Shown here one piece after another: positions 1 to 7,713 of a DNA stretch of 64,000 bases (within the stretch, counting starts at the first letter, position 1; every line of letters starts with the position of its first letter). Both the position numbers and the translations under genes were made by a program. The notes below the pieces were generated by a model. That model searched no databases and had not been told where the DNA came from. It worked only from the letters and a program-made list of their open reading frames with translations. The stretch comes from Enterobacter chengduensis (GTDB lineage Bacteria; Pseudomonadota; Gammaproteobacteria; Enterobacterales; Enterobacteriaceae). The stretch is from the NCBI RefSeq assembly GCF_001984825.2, contig NZ_CP043318.1, forward strand, positions 2,356,001-2,420,000, read 5' to 3'.

Positions 1-887
1 GCGGCGCATCCCGCGAGGGGGTCATGGTCTACTGCCACACCACCGGGCACACCATTGACGACGTGCTCGAAGACTACGCCCGCCATAAAGAGATGGGCTT
101 TAAGGCGATCCGCGTCCAGTGCGGCGTGCCGGGCATGAAAACCACCTACGGCATGGCCAAAGGAAAAGGGCTGGCCTACGAGCCCGCGACCAAGGGCGAC
201 TGGCCGGAAGAGCAGCTGTGGTCCACCGAAAAATATCTCGACTTCACGCCGAAGCTGTTCGACGCGGTGCGCAATAAATTCGGCTTTAATGAACATCTCC
301 TGCACGACATGCACCACCGTCTGACGCCAATTGAAGCGGCGCGCTTCGGCAAAAGCATCGAGGAATTCCGCATGTTCTGGATGGAAGATCCCACGCCTGC
401 CGAAAATCAGGCCTGCTTCCGCCTGATTCGCCAGCACACCGTCACGCCCATTGCGGTGGGCGAAGTGTTTAACAGCATCTGGGACTGCAAGCAGCTCATC
501 GAAGAGCAGCTCATCGACTATATCCGCACCACCATTACCCACGCGGGCGGGATCACCGGGATGCGCCGCATCGCGGACTTCGCGTCGCTCTATCAGGTGC
601 GAACCGGCTCGCACGGCCCGTCGGATCTTTCACCCGTCTGCCACGCGGCCGCGCTGCATTTCGACCTGTGGGTGCCGAACTTTGGCGTGCAGGAATATAT
701 GGGCTATTCCGAACAGATGCTGGAGGTCTTCCCGCACGGCTGGCGCTTTGATAACGGCTACATGCATCCGGGCGACAAGCCGGGGCTGGGCATTGAGTTT
801 GATGAAAAGCTGGCGGCGAAATACCCGTACGATCCGGCCTATCTGCCGGTAGCCCGTCTTGAAGACGGCACGCTGTGGAACTGGTAA
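1..887 (+). CDS. rspA: RspA, mannonate-dehydratase-like enolase superfamily protein (5' partial)
   Basis: C-terminal part of a sugar-acid dehydratase of the enolase superfamily (RspA/ManD group). The frame is open from base 3, so the start lies before the window; about 110 residues are missing compared with the roughly 404-residue E. coli protein. Metal-ligand regions are visible in WMEDPTPAE and AVGEVFN, followed by the GSHGPSD segment and a characteristic LEDGTLWNW tail. It is followed after 14 bp by rspB, the E. coli arrangement. In E. coli rspAB is repressed by RspR, whose homologue is at 6047-6733. ManD-family enzymes dehydrate D-mannonate or D-gluconate, but RspA-type members are poor catalysts and the physiological substrate is unsettled. 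Confidence 0.93.
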   Translation, partial: GASREGVMVYCHTTGHTIDDVLEDYARHKEMGFKAIRVQCGVPGMKTTYGMAKGKGLAYEPATKGDWPEEQLWSTEKYLDFTPKLFDAVRNKFGFNEHLLHDMHHRLTPIEAARFGKSIEEFRMFWMEDPTPAENQACFRLIRQHTVTPIAVGEVFNSIWDCKQLIEEQLIDYIRTTITHAGGITGMRRIADFASLYQVRTGSHGPSDLSPVCHAAALHFDLWVPNFGVQEYMGYSEQMLEVFPHGWRFDNGYMHPGDKPGLGIEFDEKLAAKYPYDPAYLPVARLEDGTLWNW

Positions 888-901
888 GCGAGGAGCAAAC
901 G

Positions 902-1921
902 ATGAAAAGCGTAGTGATTCAACAGCCGAACGAACTGGTGATTGAGGAACGGCCACTCCCGACGCCGGGCGCAGGTGAAGTCCGCGTCAAGATTAGGCTG
1001 GCCGGGATCTGCGGGTCGGACAGCCACATCTACCGCGGCCATAACCCCTTCGCAAAGTATCCGCGCGTGATTGGCCATGAGTTTTTTGGCGTGATTGATG
1101 CCGTGGGCGAGGGCGTTGACGCTGCCCGACTGGGCCAGCGCGTCTCGGTTGATCCGGTGATCAGCTGCGGGCACTGCTACCCGTGCTCCGTCGGAAAGCC
1201 CAACGTCTGTACCTCGCTGGTGGTGCTGGGCGTCCATCGCGACGGCGGCTTTAGCGAATACGCGACCGTGCCCGCAAAAAACGCCTGGCCCATCCCGCAT
1301 GCGATACCGGATAAACACGCCGTTATGATCGAGCCCTTCACCATCGCCGCCAACGTGACGGGGCAGGCGAATCCGACTGAACAGGACGTCGCGCTGATTT
1401 ACGGTGCGGGCCCGATGGGGCTGGTCACCGTGCAGGCGCTGAAAGGCGTCTATCGGGTGAAGCAGGTTATCGTGGTTGACCGCATCGATGAGCGCCTGAA
1501 AATGGCCCAGCGCAGCGGCGCGGACTGGGTGCTGAATAACGGCGAGCAGTCTCTGCAGGCCGCGCTGGACGAAAAGGGCATTAAGCCGACGTTAATCATT
1601 GATGCCGCCTGCCATCCGTCGATTTTGCAGGAAGCGATAACCCTGGCCTCTCCGGCGGCGCGCATCGTGCTGATGGGCTTCTCCAGCGAGCCGAGCCAGA
1701 TCGTTCAGCAGGGCATCACCGGCAAAGAGCTGGCGATATTTTCCTCGCGCCTCAATGCCAACAAATTCCCGGTCGTCATCGACTGGCTGAAAAAAGGGCT
1801 GATCGACCCGGAAAAACTGATCACCCATACCTTTGACTATCACCACGTTACGGACGCCATTGAACTGTTTGAGAAAGACCAGCGGCAGTGCTGCAAGGTT
1901 CTGCTCACGTTCGGCCAATAA
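902..1921 (+). CDS. rspB: RspB, zinc-dependent medium-chain alcohol dehydrogenase
   Basis: 339-residue medium-chain dehydrogenase, the length of E. coli RspB. The catalytic zinc site shows as CGSD with GHEF about 25 residues later; the structural zinc site is the four-cysteine CGHCYPCSVGKPNVC segment; the Rossmann nucleotide motif is YGAGPMG. An in-frame ATG exists 27 bp upstream inside rspA, but the ATG at 902 follows GAGGAGC and gives the family length. Family knowledge suggests NAD(P)-linked oxidation of a sugar alcohol or sugar acid (L-gulonate or idonate type); the exact substrate is inferred. Likely one transcript with rspA. Confidence 0.93.
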   Translation: MKSVVIQQPNELVIEERPLPTPGAGEVRVKIRLAGICGSDSHIYRGHNPFAKYPRVIGHEFFGVIDAVGEGVDAARLGQRVSVDPVISCGHCYPCSVGKPNVCTSLVVLGVHRDGGFSEYATVPAKNAWPIPHAIPDKHAVMIEPFTIAANVTGQANPTEQDVALIYGAGPMGLVTVQALKGVYRVKQVIVVDRIDERLKMAQRSGADWVLNNGEQSLQAALDEKGIKPTLIIDAACHPSILQEAITLASPAARIVLMGFSSEPSQIVQQGITGKELAIFSSRLNANKFPVVIDWLKKGLIDPEKLITHTFDYHHVTDAIELFEKDQRQCCKVLLTFGQ

Positions 1922-1936
1922 TCAATTACGCGGTTA

Positions 1937-1958
1937 AGAGCCCGCGCAGACGGGCTCT
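1937..1958 (+). terminator. Hairpin between rspB and ydfJ
   Basis: Perfect 8-bp inverted repeat AGAGCCCG / CGGGCTCT with a 6-base loop. No T tract follows, so this is a weak attenuator or an mRNA-processing hairpin rather than a full terminator. Confidence 0.4.
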
Positions 1959-1993
1959 ATGTGGTACGCATCTTACCTTCAGAGATAGCCATT

Positions 1994-3361
1994 ATGACGC
2001 AAGCACAACCTCAAAGAACCACCTCCGATCTGGTGAAAGCCGCCGTTTCCGGCTGGCTGGGCACCGCCCTGGAGTTTATGGACTTTCAGCTTTACTCGCT
2101 GGGGGCCGCTCTGGTCTTCCACGAGATCTTCTTCCCGGAACAGTCGGCCGCGATGGCGCTGATCCTGGCGATGGGAACCTACGGCGCAGGCTATATCGCA
2201 CGTATCGTCGGTGCCTTTATTTTTGGTCGCATGGGCGACAGCATTGGCCGTAAGAAGGTGCTGTTTATCACCATCACCATGATGGGGATCTGCACCACGC
2301 TGATTGGCGTCCTGCCGACCTACGCGCAGATCGGGATTTTTGCCCCGGTTCTGCTGGTGACGCTGCGTATTATTCAGGGCCTGGGCGCCGGGGCGGAGAT
2401 CTCCGGGGCCGGGACCATGCTGGCAGAGTACGCGCCGAAAGGAAAACGCGGCATCATCTCCTCGCTGGTGGCGATGGGCACTAACTGCGGGACGCTGAGC
2501 GCAACGGCGATCTGGGCGGTGATGTTCTTTGCTCTCGACCGTGAAGAGCTGATTGCCTGGGGCTGGCGCGTGCCGTTCCTCGCCAGCGTGGTGGTGATGA
2601 TCTTCGCCATCTGGCTGCGTATGAACCTGAAAGAGAGCCCGGTCTTTGAGAAAGTAAACGATGCACAAACCGTACAGCCGGACACCTCGCTGGGTTCAAT
2701 GGTGAAAAGCAAATCCTTCTGGCTGGCGACCGGCCTGCGTTTCGGTCAGGCGGGCAACTCGGGTTTAATCCAGACGTTCCTTGCCGGCTATCTGGTCCAG
2801 ACCCTGCTGTTCGATAAGGCCATCCCTACCGATGCGCTGATGATCAGCTCCATTCTCGGGTTTATCTCCATCCCGCTGCTGGGCTGGCTTTCCGATAAAG
2901 TGGGGCGCCGTCTGCCGTACATCATCCTCAATATCTCCGCCATTGTGCTCGCGTATCCGATGCTGTCGATCATCGTCGATAAGAGCTATGCGCCGGGGAC
3001 GATCATGCTCTGCATCATCGTTATCCATAATTTTGCCGTACTGGGGCTGTTTGCGCTGGAAAATATCACCATGGCGGAGATGTTTGGCTCGCGAAACCGC
3101 TTTACCCGCATGGCGATTTCCAAAGAGGCAGGCGGTCTGGTGGCGGTGGGTTTTGGTCCGGTACTGGCGGGGATCTTCTGCAATATGACCGGCTCCTGGT
3201 GGCCGATCGTTGCCATGCTGGTGGCCTATTCCACGATTGGGCTGTTATCGGCGATCCTGATGCCGGAAGTGCGCGACCGTGATTTGAGCGCGGCGCAGGA
3301 CGCTGCTGAGTCCGCACCCGTTGAGAGCGTGGGTTACGGCGCGGTCTCCACGCGGCGCTGA
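1994..3361 (+). CDS. ydfJ: YdfJ, MFS metabolite:H+ symporter
   Basis: 455-residue inner-membrane transporter of the major facilitator superfamily, metabolite:H+ symporter type (relatives include ShiA, KgtP and ProP). The two family loop signatures are visible: GRMGDSIGRKK between helices 2 and 3 and GWLSDKVGRRLP between helices 8 and 9. The ATG at 1994 is chosen over a start 33 bp upstream because the MTQAQPQ start fits family N termini. Position between rspAB and ydfI suggests it imports the sugar acid or polyol handled by RspA, RspB and YdfI. As I recall, E. coli K-12 ydfJ is broken by the Qin prophage; here the frame is intact. Confidence 0.85.
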   Translation: MTQAQPQRTTSDLVKAAVSGWLGTALEFMDFQLYSLGAALVFHEIFFPEQSAAMALILAMGTYGAGYIARIVGAFIFGRMGDSIGRKKVLFITITMMGICTTLIGVLPTYAQIGIFAPVLLVTLRIIQGLGAGAEISGAGTMLAEYAPKGKRGIISSLVAMGTNCGTLSATAIWAVMFFALDREELIAWGWRVPFLASVVVMIFAIWLRMNLKESPVFEKVNDAQTVQPDTSLGSMVKSKSFWLATGLRFGQAGNSGLIQTFLAGYLVQTLLFDKAIPTDALMISSILGFISIPLLGWLSDKVGRRLPYIILNISAIVLAYPMLSIIVDKSYAPGTIMLCIIVIHNFAVLGLFALENITMAEMFGSRNRFTRMAISKEAGGLVAVGFGPVLAGIFCNMTGSWWPIVAMLVAYSTIGLLSAILMPEVRDRDLSAAQDAAESAPVESVGYGAVSTRR

Positions 3362-3468
3362 TGGTTTACAGCCTGCGTGACTTATCACACAACTTTATCT
3401 TTATGTCACACCACATGCGTAAAAGTTAATATAAATCAAAAACTCAAACGGCAGTATCAGTATGGTTG

Positions 3469-3498
3469 ATGGCAGTGATTTTTTACCCCAACTGCCAT
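3469..3498 (+). promoter_or_regulatory. Inverted repeat upstream of ydfI
   Basis: Perfect 8-bp inverted repeat ATGGCAGT (3469-3476) and ACTGCCAT (3491-3498) separated by 14 bp, in the 219-bp gap between ydfJ and ydfI. The second arm overlaps a smaller repeat CAACT...AGTTG. The spacing could suit a dimeric regulator; RspR is the obvious candidate, but that is inference. Confidence 0.4.
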
Positions 3499-3520
3499 TC
3501 TAGTTGGTGTAGTCAGCAGG

Positions 3521-3548
3521 CGCTGCCGCTTTACCCAAAGCGGCAGCG
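3521..3548 (+). other. Perfect 12-bp stem-loop in the ydfI leader
   Basis: CGCTGCCGCTTT, loop ACCC, AAAGCGGCAGCG: a 12-bp perfect stem with a 4-base loop ending 32 bp before the ydfI ATG. It could terminate the ydfJ transcript inefficiently, as no T tract follows, or act as a 5' leader structure on ydfI mRNA. Confidence 0.55.
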
Positions 3549-3580
3549 ATCCACCGCTTTCTAATTAACGAGTCATAATT

Positions 3581-5044
3581 ATGGAAAATACCTTATTACA
3601 GGCCAACGCGACGCTGCCTCAGTACGATCGCAACAGCCTTAACGCACGCATCGTTCATTTAGGCTTTGGCGCATTTCACCGCGCGCATCAGGCCGTGTAT
3701 GCCGACATTCTCGCCGCGGAACACGGCAGCGACTGGGGCTACTGCGAGGTTAACCTGATTGGCGGCGAACAGCAGATTGCCGATCTGCACGCGCAGGATA
3801 ACCTCTATACCGTGGCGGAGATGTCTGCCGACGCGTGGACGTCCCGCGTGGTGGGCGTGGTCAAAAAGGCGCTGCACGCGCAGGTTGACGGGCTGGAGAG
3901 CGTGCTGGCCGCGATGTGCGAACCGCAGGTGGCGATTGTCTCACTGACCATCACCGAAAAAGGCTACTGCCATTCTCCCGCAACCGGGCAACTGATGCTC
4001 GATCATCCATTCATCGCCGCCGACCTGCAAAACCCGCACCAGCCAACATCCGCGCCGGGCGTGGTGGTGGAAGCGCTGGCGCGTCGCAAAGCGGCGGGTC
4101 TGCCGGCGTTTAGCGTGATGTCCTGCGATAACATGCCGGAGAACGGCCATGTGATGCGCAACGTAACCTGCTCCTATGCCCGGGCGGTAGACGGCGAGCT
4201 GGCGGACTGGATCGAGGCTAACGTCACCTTCCCGTCAACCATGGTGGATCGCATCGTACCCGCGGTGACGCCCGACACGCTGGATAAAATCGAAAAGCTG
4301 ACCGGCGTGCGCGACCCGGCGGCAGTCGCCTGCGAACCGTTCCGCCAGTGGGTCATCGAAGACAGCTTTGTGGCGGGGCGTCCCGAGTGGGAAAAGGCCG
4401 GTGCCGAACTGGTGTCAGACGTCATCCCGTTTGAAGAGATGAAGCTGCGCATGCTCAACGGCAGCCACTCCTTCCTGGCGTATCTCGGTTATCTGGCCGG
4501 TTATCAGCATATTAATGACTGCATGGAAGATGCGAACTATCGCGCCGCGGCGCACGCGCTAATGCTCAACGAGCAGGCGCCTACGCTGAAAGTGAAGGGC
4601 GTCGATTTAGGCCGCTATGCCGATCTGCTGATTGCCCGCTACAGCAACCCGGCCCTGCGCCACCGCACCTGGCAGATCGCGATGGACGGCAGCCAGAAGC
4701 TGCCGCAGCGCATGCTGGATTCCGTGCGCTGGCACATGGTGCACAAGAAGCCGTTCCCGCTGCTGGCGCTGGGCGTGGCAGGGTGGATGCGCTATGTCGG
4801 CGGCGTGGACGAGCAGGGTAACGCGATTGACGTGAGCGACCCGCAGCTGGCGGTGATCCAGGCGGCGGTGAAGGGCAGTGCGGAAGGGGAAAGCCGGGTC
4901 AAGGCGCTGCTCGGCATTGAGGCCATCTTTGGCAAGGAACTCCCGCGTGAAGCAGGCTTTGTTGATGCGGTCATGAAGGCGTACGTGACGCTGCTGCAAA
5001 AGGGCGCGAAAGCGACCGTGGCGCAGTACGTTTCTCAACGCTGA
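3581..5044 (+). CDS. ydfI: YdfI, mannitol-dehydrogenase-family oxidoreductase
   Basis: 487-residue NAD-dependent polyol dehydrogenase of the mannitol dehydrogenase family, essentially the length of E. coli YdfI (486). The N-terminal Rossmann segment reads [15 protein letters not shown], a signature shared with fructuronate reductase UxuB and mannitol dehydrogenases; the catalytic region contains [13 protein letters not shown] (family lysine and N-x-x-H). Expected reaction: reversible reduction of a ketose or keto-acid such as D-fructuronate to D-mannonate, which would feed or use an RspA-like dehydratase. That pathway link is inferred from gene order. It has its own long leader with inverted repeats, so it is probably separately controlled from ydfJ. 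Confidence 0.88.
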   Translation: MENTLLQANATLPQYDRNSLNARIVHLGFGAFHRAHQAVYADILAAEHGSDWGYCEVNLIGGEQQIADLHAQDNLYTVAEMSADAWTSRVVGVVKKALHAQVDGLESVLAAMCEPQVAIVSLTITEKGYCHSPATGQLMLDHPFIAADLQNPHQPTSAPGVVVEALARRKAAGLPAFSVMSCDNMPENGHVMRNVTCSYARAVDGELADWIEANVTFPSTMVDRIVPAVTPDTLDKIEKLTGVRDPAAVACEPFRQWVIEDSFVAGRPEWEKAGAELVSDVIPFEEMKLRMLNGSHSFLAYLGYLAGYQHINDCMEDANYRAAAHALMLNEQAPTLKVKGVDLGRYADLLIARYSNPALRHRTWQIAMDGSQKLPQRMLDSVRWHMVHKKPFPLLALGVAGWMRYVGGVDEQGNAIDVSDPQLAVIQAAVKGSAEGESRVKALLGIEAIFGKELPREAGFVDAVMKAYVTLLQKGAKATVAQYVSQR

Positions 5045-5050
5045 TTCAGC

Positions 5051-5076
5051 ACATGCCGCCGTGCGCGGCGGCATGT
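5051..5076. terminator. Bidirectional hairpin between ydfI and ydfZ
   Basis: Perfect 11-bp stem (ACATGCCGCCG / CGGCGGCATGT) with loop TGCG between the convergent ydfI and ydfZ stop codons. The position suggests a shared terminator, though no strong T tract follows. Confidence 0.6.
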
Positions 5077-5087
5077 CTGCGCACCGT

Positions 5088-5291
5088 TTAGTGCATACCA
5101 AGGCGAATCAGCTCAATCGGCTCGAACTTACCTTCGCATCCTTCCACTTCAACCGTTTTGCTGCGGCGTACCTGCGCGGCATCCAGCCCGTCGCTGTGTA
5201 TCGCTTTAATCACGCCGGTTTTACCCGTGCCGCTAATCATGACGCGGCTGCCGGTGGTGATTGCATTGCGGTTACGGTCGTATGTCATCAT
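5088..5291 (-). CDS. ydfZ: YdfZ, small selenium-binding protein
   Basis: 67-residue cytoplasmic protein, the same length as E. coli YdfZ, with the characteristic [18 protein letters not shown] start and a single conserved cysteine in VEGCEGK. E. coli YdfZ has been described as binding selenium through that cysteine without containing selenocysteine; the role is unclear. The ATG is preceded by GGAG with 8 bp spacing. A good FNR-like box lies about 95 bp upstream, which fits the strong anaerobic induction reported for ydfZ in E. coli. Confidence 0.88.
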   Translation of the reverse strand: MMTYDRNRNAITTGSRVMISGTGKTGVIKAIHSDGLDAAQVRRSKTVEVEGCEGKFEPIELIRLGMH

Positions 5292-5385
5292 GGTATTTTC
5301 TCCTCTCTAACCTGTTCGTTACGGCGTTATTTCAGGTTTTGCCGTTCACGGGGCATATAAATACGCCTGTCCGCGGCGCATGTTT

Positions 5386-5399
5386 TTGTTTTTGATCAA
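5386..5399 (-). promoter_or_regulatory. FNR-like box upstream of ydfZ
   Basis: On the minus strand TTGAT-CAAA-AACAA, one mismatch from the FNR consensus TTGAT-N4-ATCAA, about 95 bp before the ydfZ start. It also lies 180 bp upstream of the divergent uspG-like gene. Confidence 0.5.
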
Positions 5400-5579
5400 A
5401 CTCACACTTTTTTCTTTATTTCCTCCGGTGCTGACGGTTCAGGACGGTAATTTACAAAGCAGACCGTTATTTTCATTAACTGATAGTTTCAGCAGGGAAG
5501 CGTTTAGGGTTGGTTTATATTCCAGGTGCCATTCTGGGTACAGGAAATAACCCTTTCATCGGAATAAGGAGTCAGGCTT

Positions 5580-6011
5580 ATGTATAAGAAGATTTTGATG
5601 CCTGTTGACGTGTTTGAAATGGATTTGAGCGACAAAGCGGTTCGCCACGCGGCAAACCTTGCGAAGGCGGAGGGCGCCTCGATTACCCTGGTCAATATCC
5701 TGCCGGCCAGCAGCCGGTCCCTGCTGCGCGGATTTAACGCCGATATTAAAAAGTTCGAAGAATATATGACGGAGGAATCCGGCAAGAAAATGAACGCGTT
5801 AAAAAGGCTGTTCGATATCTCGCCGGAGAAAATTGACACGCTGGTTCGCTTTGGCAACGTCCGCGATGAAATTATCAGTCTCAGCAAGGAAGGAGAATAT
5901 GACGCAATCGTCATCGGGTCGAAAAATCCGGGCATCTCCACCCATCTGCTGGGATCAAATGCCGAATCTATTTTGCGCTACGCCACGATCCCGGTGTTGG
6001 TTGTTCGCTAA
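5580..6011 (+). CDS. Universal stress protein, UspG/UspF type
   Basis: 143-residue single-domain universal stress protein. The N terminus MYKKILMPVDVFEMDLSDKA is close to E. coli UspG, and the ATP-binding loop is visible near the C terminus as GSKNPG with HLLGSNAES. UspG is autophosphorylated or AMPylated and linked to stress and adhesion phenotypes in E. coli; this copy lies at a different locus and is more diverged than an orthologue would be, so it may be a paralogue. AAGGAG precedes the start. It is convergent with rspR. Confidence 0.85.
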   Translation: MYKKILMPVDVFEMDLSDKAVRHAANLAKAEGASITLVNILPASSRSLLRGFNADIKKFEEYMTEESGKKMNALKRLFDISPEKIDTLVRFGNVRDEIISLSKEGEYDAIVIGSKNPGISTHLLGSNAESILRYATIPVLVVR

Positions 6012-6017
6012 CCCCAT

Positions 6018-6041
6018 CGCCGCGCCCGAAAGGGGGCGGCG
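6018..6041. terminator. Hairpin between uspG-like gene and rspR
   Basis: GC-rich stem CGCCGCGCCC / GGGGGCGGCG (one mismatch) with a GAAA tetraloop between two convergent stop codons, followed by AATATTACT. Confidence 0.6.
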
Positions 6042-6046
6042 CAATA

Positions 6047-6733
6047 TTACTCTTCGCTAAACCACTCGCTATTTTCCTGACGAATCAGCTGTACGGATTC
6101 GCTAATTTCCTGCAGATGCAGCGTCATCGCTTTTTCCACGCCGTCCGGGTCGCGTTTTTCCAGCGCGCTGAAAATATCGTGATGCTGTCGAAGCAGCATT
6201 TCCGGCGGGGAGACGTGATCGAGGCTCATATAGCGCACGCGGTCAATGGTGGCCTTGATGTTTTCGATAGTGTCCCAGGCCAGCTGACAATCCGCAATTT
6301 GCGCCAGCTTCTGGTGGAACTCATCGTCAAGCAGGAAGAAATCATTCAGCTGCTTGCGGTAAATCGCAATGCGCTGCTGATGGAGGTTCTGCTCCAGCAG
6401 GTAACACTGGTTGTCATTGATAAGCGTTGCGGCCCGGCGGGCGACGGCGCATTCAATGGCCTGGCGAACGAAACACCCGTTGCGTACCTGAGAAAGCGAA
6501 ATTTTGTTCACGTAGCTGCCGCGCTGCGGGCGAATTTGGATCAGGCCGTTTTCAGCAAGCTTGATAAACGCTTCGCGCACCGGCTGACGGGAAACGTCAA
6601 AACGCACGGACACCTCTTTTTCAGAAAGCGGCGTGCCGGGTGGGATCAGGCAGTGGACAATATCACGCCGCAAAATGCGATAAATTTGCTGGTTTACGGG
6701 CTGGGTAGGATTGAGTTGCGATTCAGCGGCCAT
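6047..6733 (-). CDS. rspR: RspR (YdfH), GntR-family transcriptional regulator
   Basis: 228 residues, the same length as E. coli RspR/YdfH. The N-terminal winged helix (about 12-75) has the GntR pattern [21 protein letters not shown], and the C-terminal helical FCD ligand domain (about 85-215) contains the expected D/H metal-ligand pattern (DDEFH). In E. coli it represses rspAB. Keeping it with rspAB, ydfJ and ydfI suggests it governs the whole sugar-acid locus. The inverted repeats at 3469-3498 are candidate operators, not established. Confidence 0.9.
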   Translation of the reverse strand: MAAESQLNPTQPVNQQIYRILRRDIVHCLIPPGTPLSEKEVSVRFDVSRQPVREAFIKLAENGLIQIRPQRGSYVNKISLSQVRNGCFVRQAIECAVARRAATLINDNQCYLLEQNLHQQRIAIYRKQLNDFFLLDDEFHQKLAQIADCQLAWDTIENIKATIDRVRYMSLDHVSPPEMLLRQHHDIFSALEKRDPDGVEKAMTLHLQEISESVQLIRQENSEWFSEE

Positions 6734-6824
6734 GAGTTGTCATTTCTCAGAGAGTTAGCCTGAACATACTACCATTCTTTTAGCTGCCGAAACAGACCCG
6801 GCCCGCAGGCCGGGAAGGGCAGAT

Positions 6825-7571
6825 CTAGCCACGATGGACGCTAAGTCCGGCAAAACTCTGGCTGACTGGCATCATTTCTACGGTGTTGATGTTGACGTGT
6901 TTTGGCAGCGTCGCGACCCACCAGACCGTTTCGGTAACGTCTTCCGGCGTCAGCGCGTTAGCATTTTCGTAGGTTTTACCCGCTTTCGCGTCATCGCCCT
7001 TGAAGCGCACGTTGGAAAACTCGGTGCCGCCCACCAGGCCCGGCTCGATGTCGGTGACGCGAATGGCGGTGCCGTGCAGGTCAGTGCGCAGGTTAAGGCT
7101 GAACTGACGCACAAACGCCTTGGTTGCGCCATAAACGTTACCGCCCGCGTAAGGCCAGCTTCCGGCGGTAGAACCGATATTGATAATGTGGCCGCAGTTG
7201 CGCTCCACCATGCCCGGCAGCACCGCACGGGTCATATAGACCAGCCCCTTGTTGTTGGTGTCGATCATGTTTTCCCAGTCTTCAACGCTGGCTTTGTGCG
7301 CAGGCTCCATGCCCAGCGCCAGACCGGCATTGTTGACCAGCACGTCGATGGCGCGCCACTCGGCGGGCAGGTTGGCAATCATCTCTTCAATGGCCGCGCG
7401 GTTACGTACGTCCAGCTGCGCGGTCAGGATGCTGTCACCCAGTTCGTCCTTCAGCTCCTGCAGGCGCTCCTGACGACGGCCGGTCGCAATAACCTTGTGC
7501 CCGTTGGCGACGAAGCGACGCGTGATGCTTTCACCAAAACCTGCCGTTGCCCCGGTAACTAAAATAATCAT
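6825..7571 (-). CDS. ydfG: YdfG, NADP-dependent 3-hydroxy acid dehydrogenase
   Basis: 248-residue short-chain dehydrogenase, identical in length to E. coli YdfG. The cofactor motif TGATAGFG lies at the N terminus, and the catalytic serine and YGATK motif at about 147-151. The family oxidises L-allo-threonine, serine and 3-hydroxy acids, and reduces malonic semialdehyde (RutE/YdfG role in pyrimidine breakdown). The start at 7571 (MIILVTGA) is preferred to an ATG 15 bp upstream because it has GAGGAAC upstream and the family length. Divergent from dcp. Confidence 0.93.
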   Translation of the reverse strand: MIILVTGATAGFGESITRRFVANGHKVIATGRRQERLQELKDELGDSILTAQLDVRNRAAIEEMIANLPAEWRAIDVLVNNAGLALGMEPAHKASVEDWENMIDTNNKGLVYMTRAVLPGMVERNCGHIINIGSTAGSWPYAGGNVYGATKAFVRQFSLNLRTDLHGTAIRVTDIEPGLVGGTEFSNVRFKGDDAKAGKTYENANALTPEDVTETVWWVATLPKHVNINTVEMMPVSQSFAGLSVHRG

Positions 7572-7713
7572 CTCACTGTTCCTCAACGCTTTTTGTGTTG
7601 TACTACCATAGCACGGCTGCAGAGGGTGCGTTAAGGCAACATTTGTATGACGGCGTTGCAGGCGATGGCGGCCTGGCCTACTCTGGGAGGATACCCGTAC
7701 TCAGGAGTGAAAG

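Noticed and set aside
3371..3400. CRP-like site GTGACTTATCACA upstream of ydfI
   Set aside because: The half-sites are four rather than six bases apart, so it does not fit CRP spacing.
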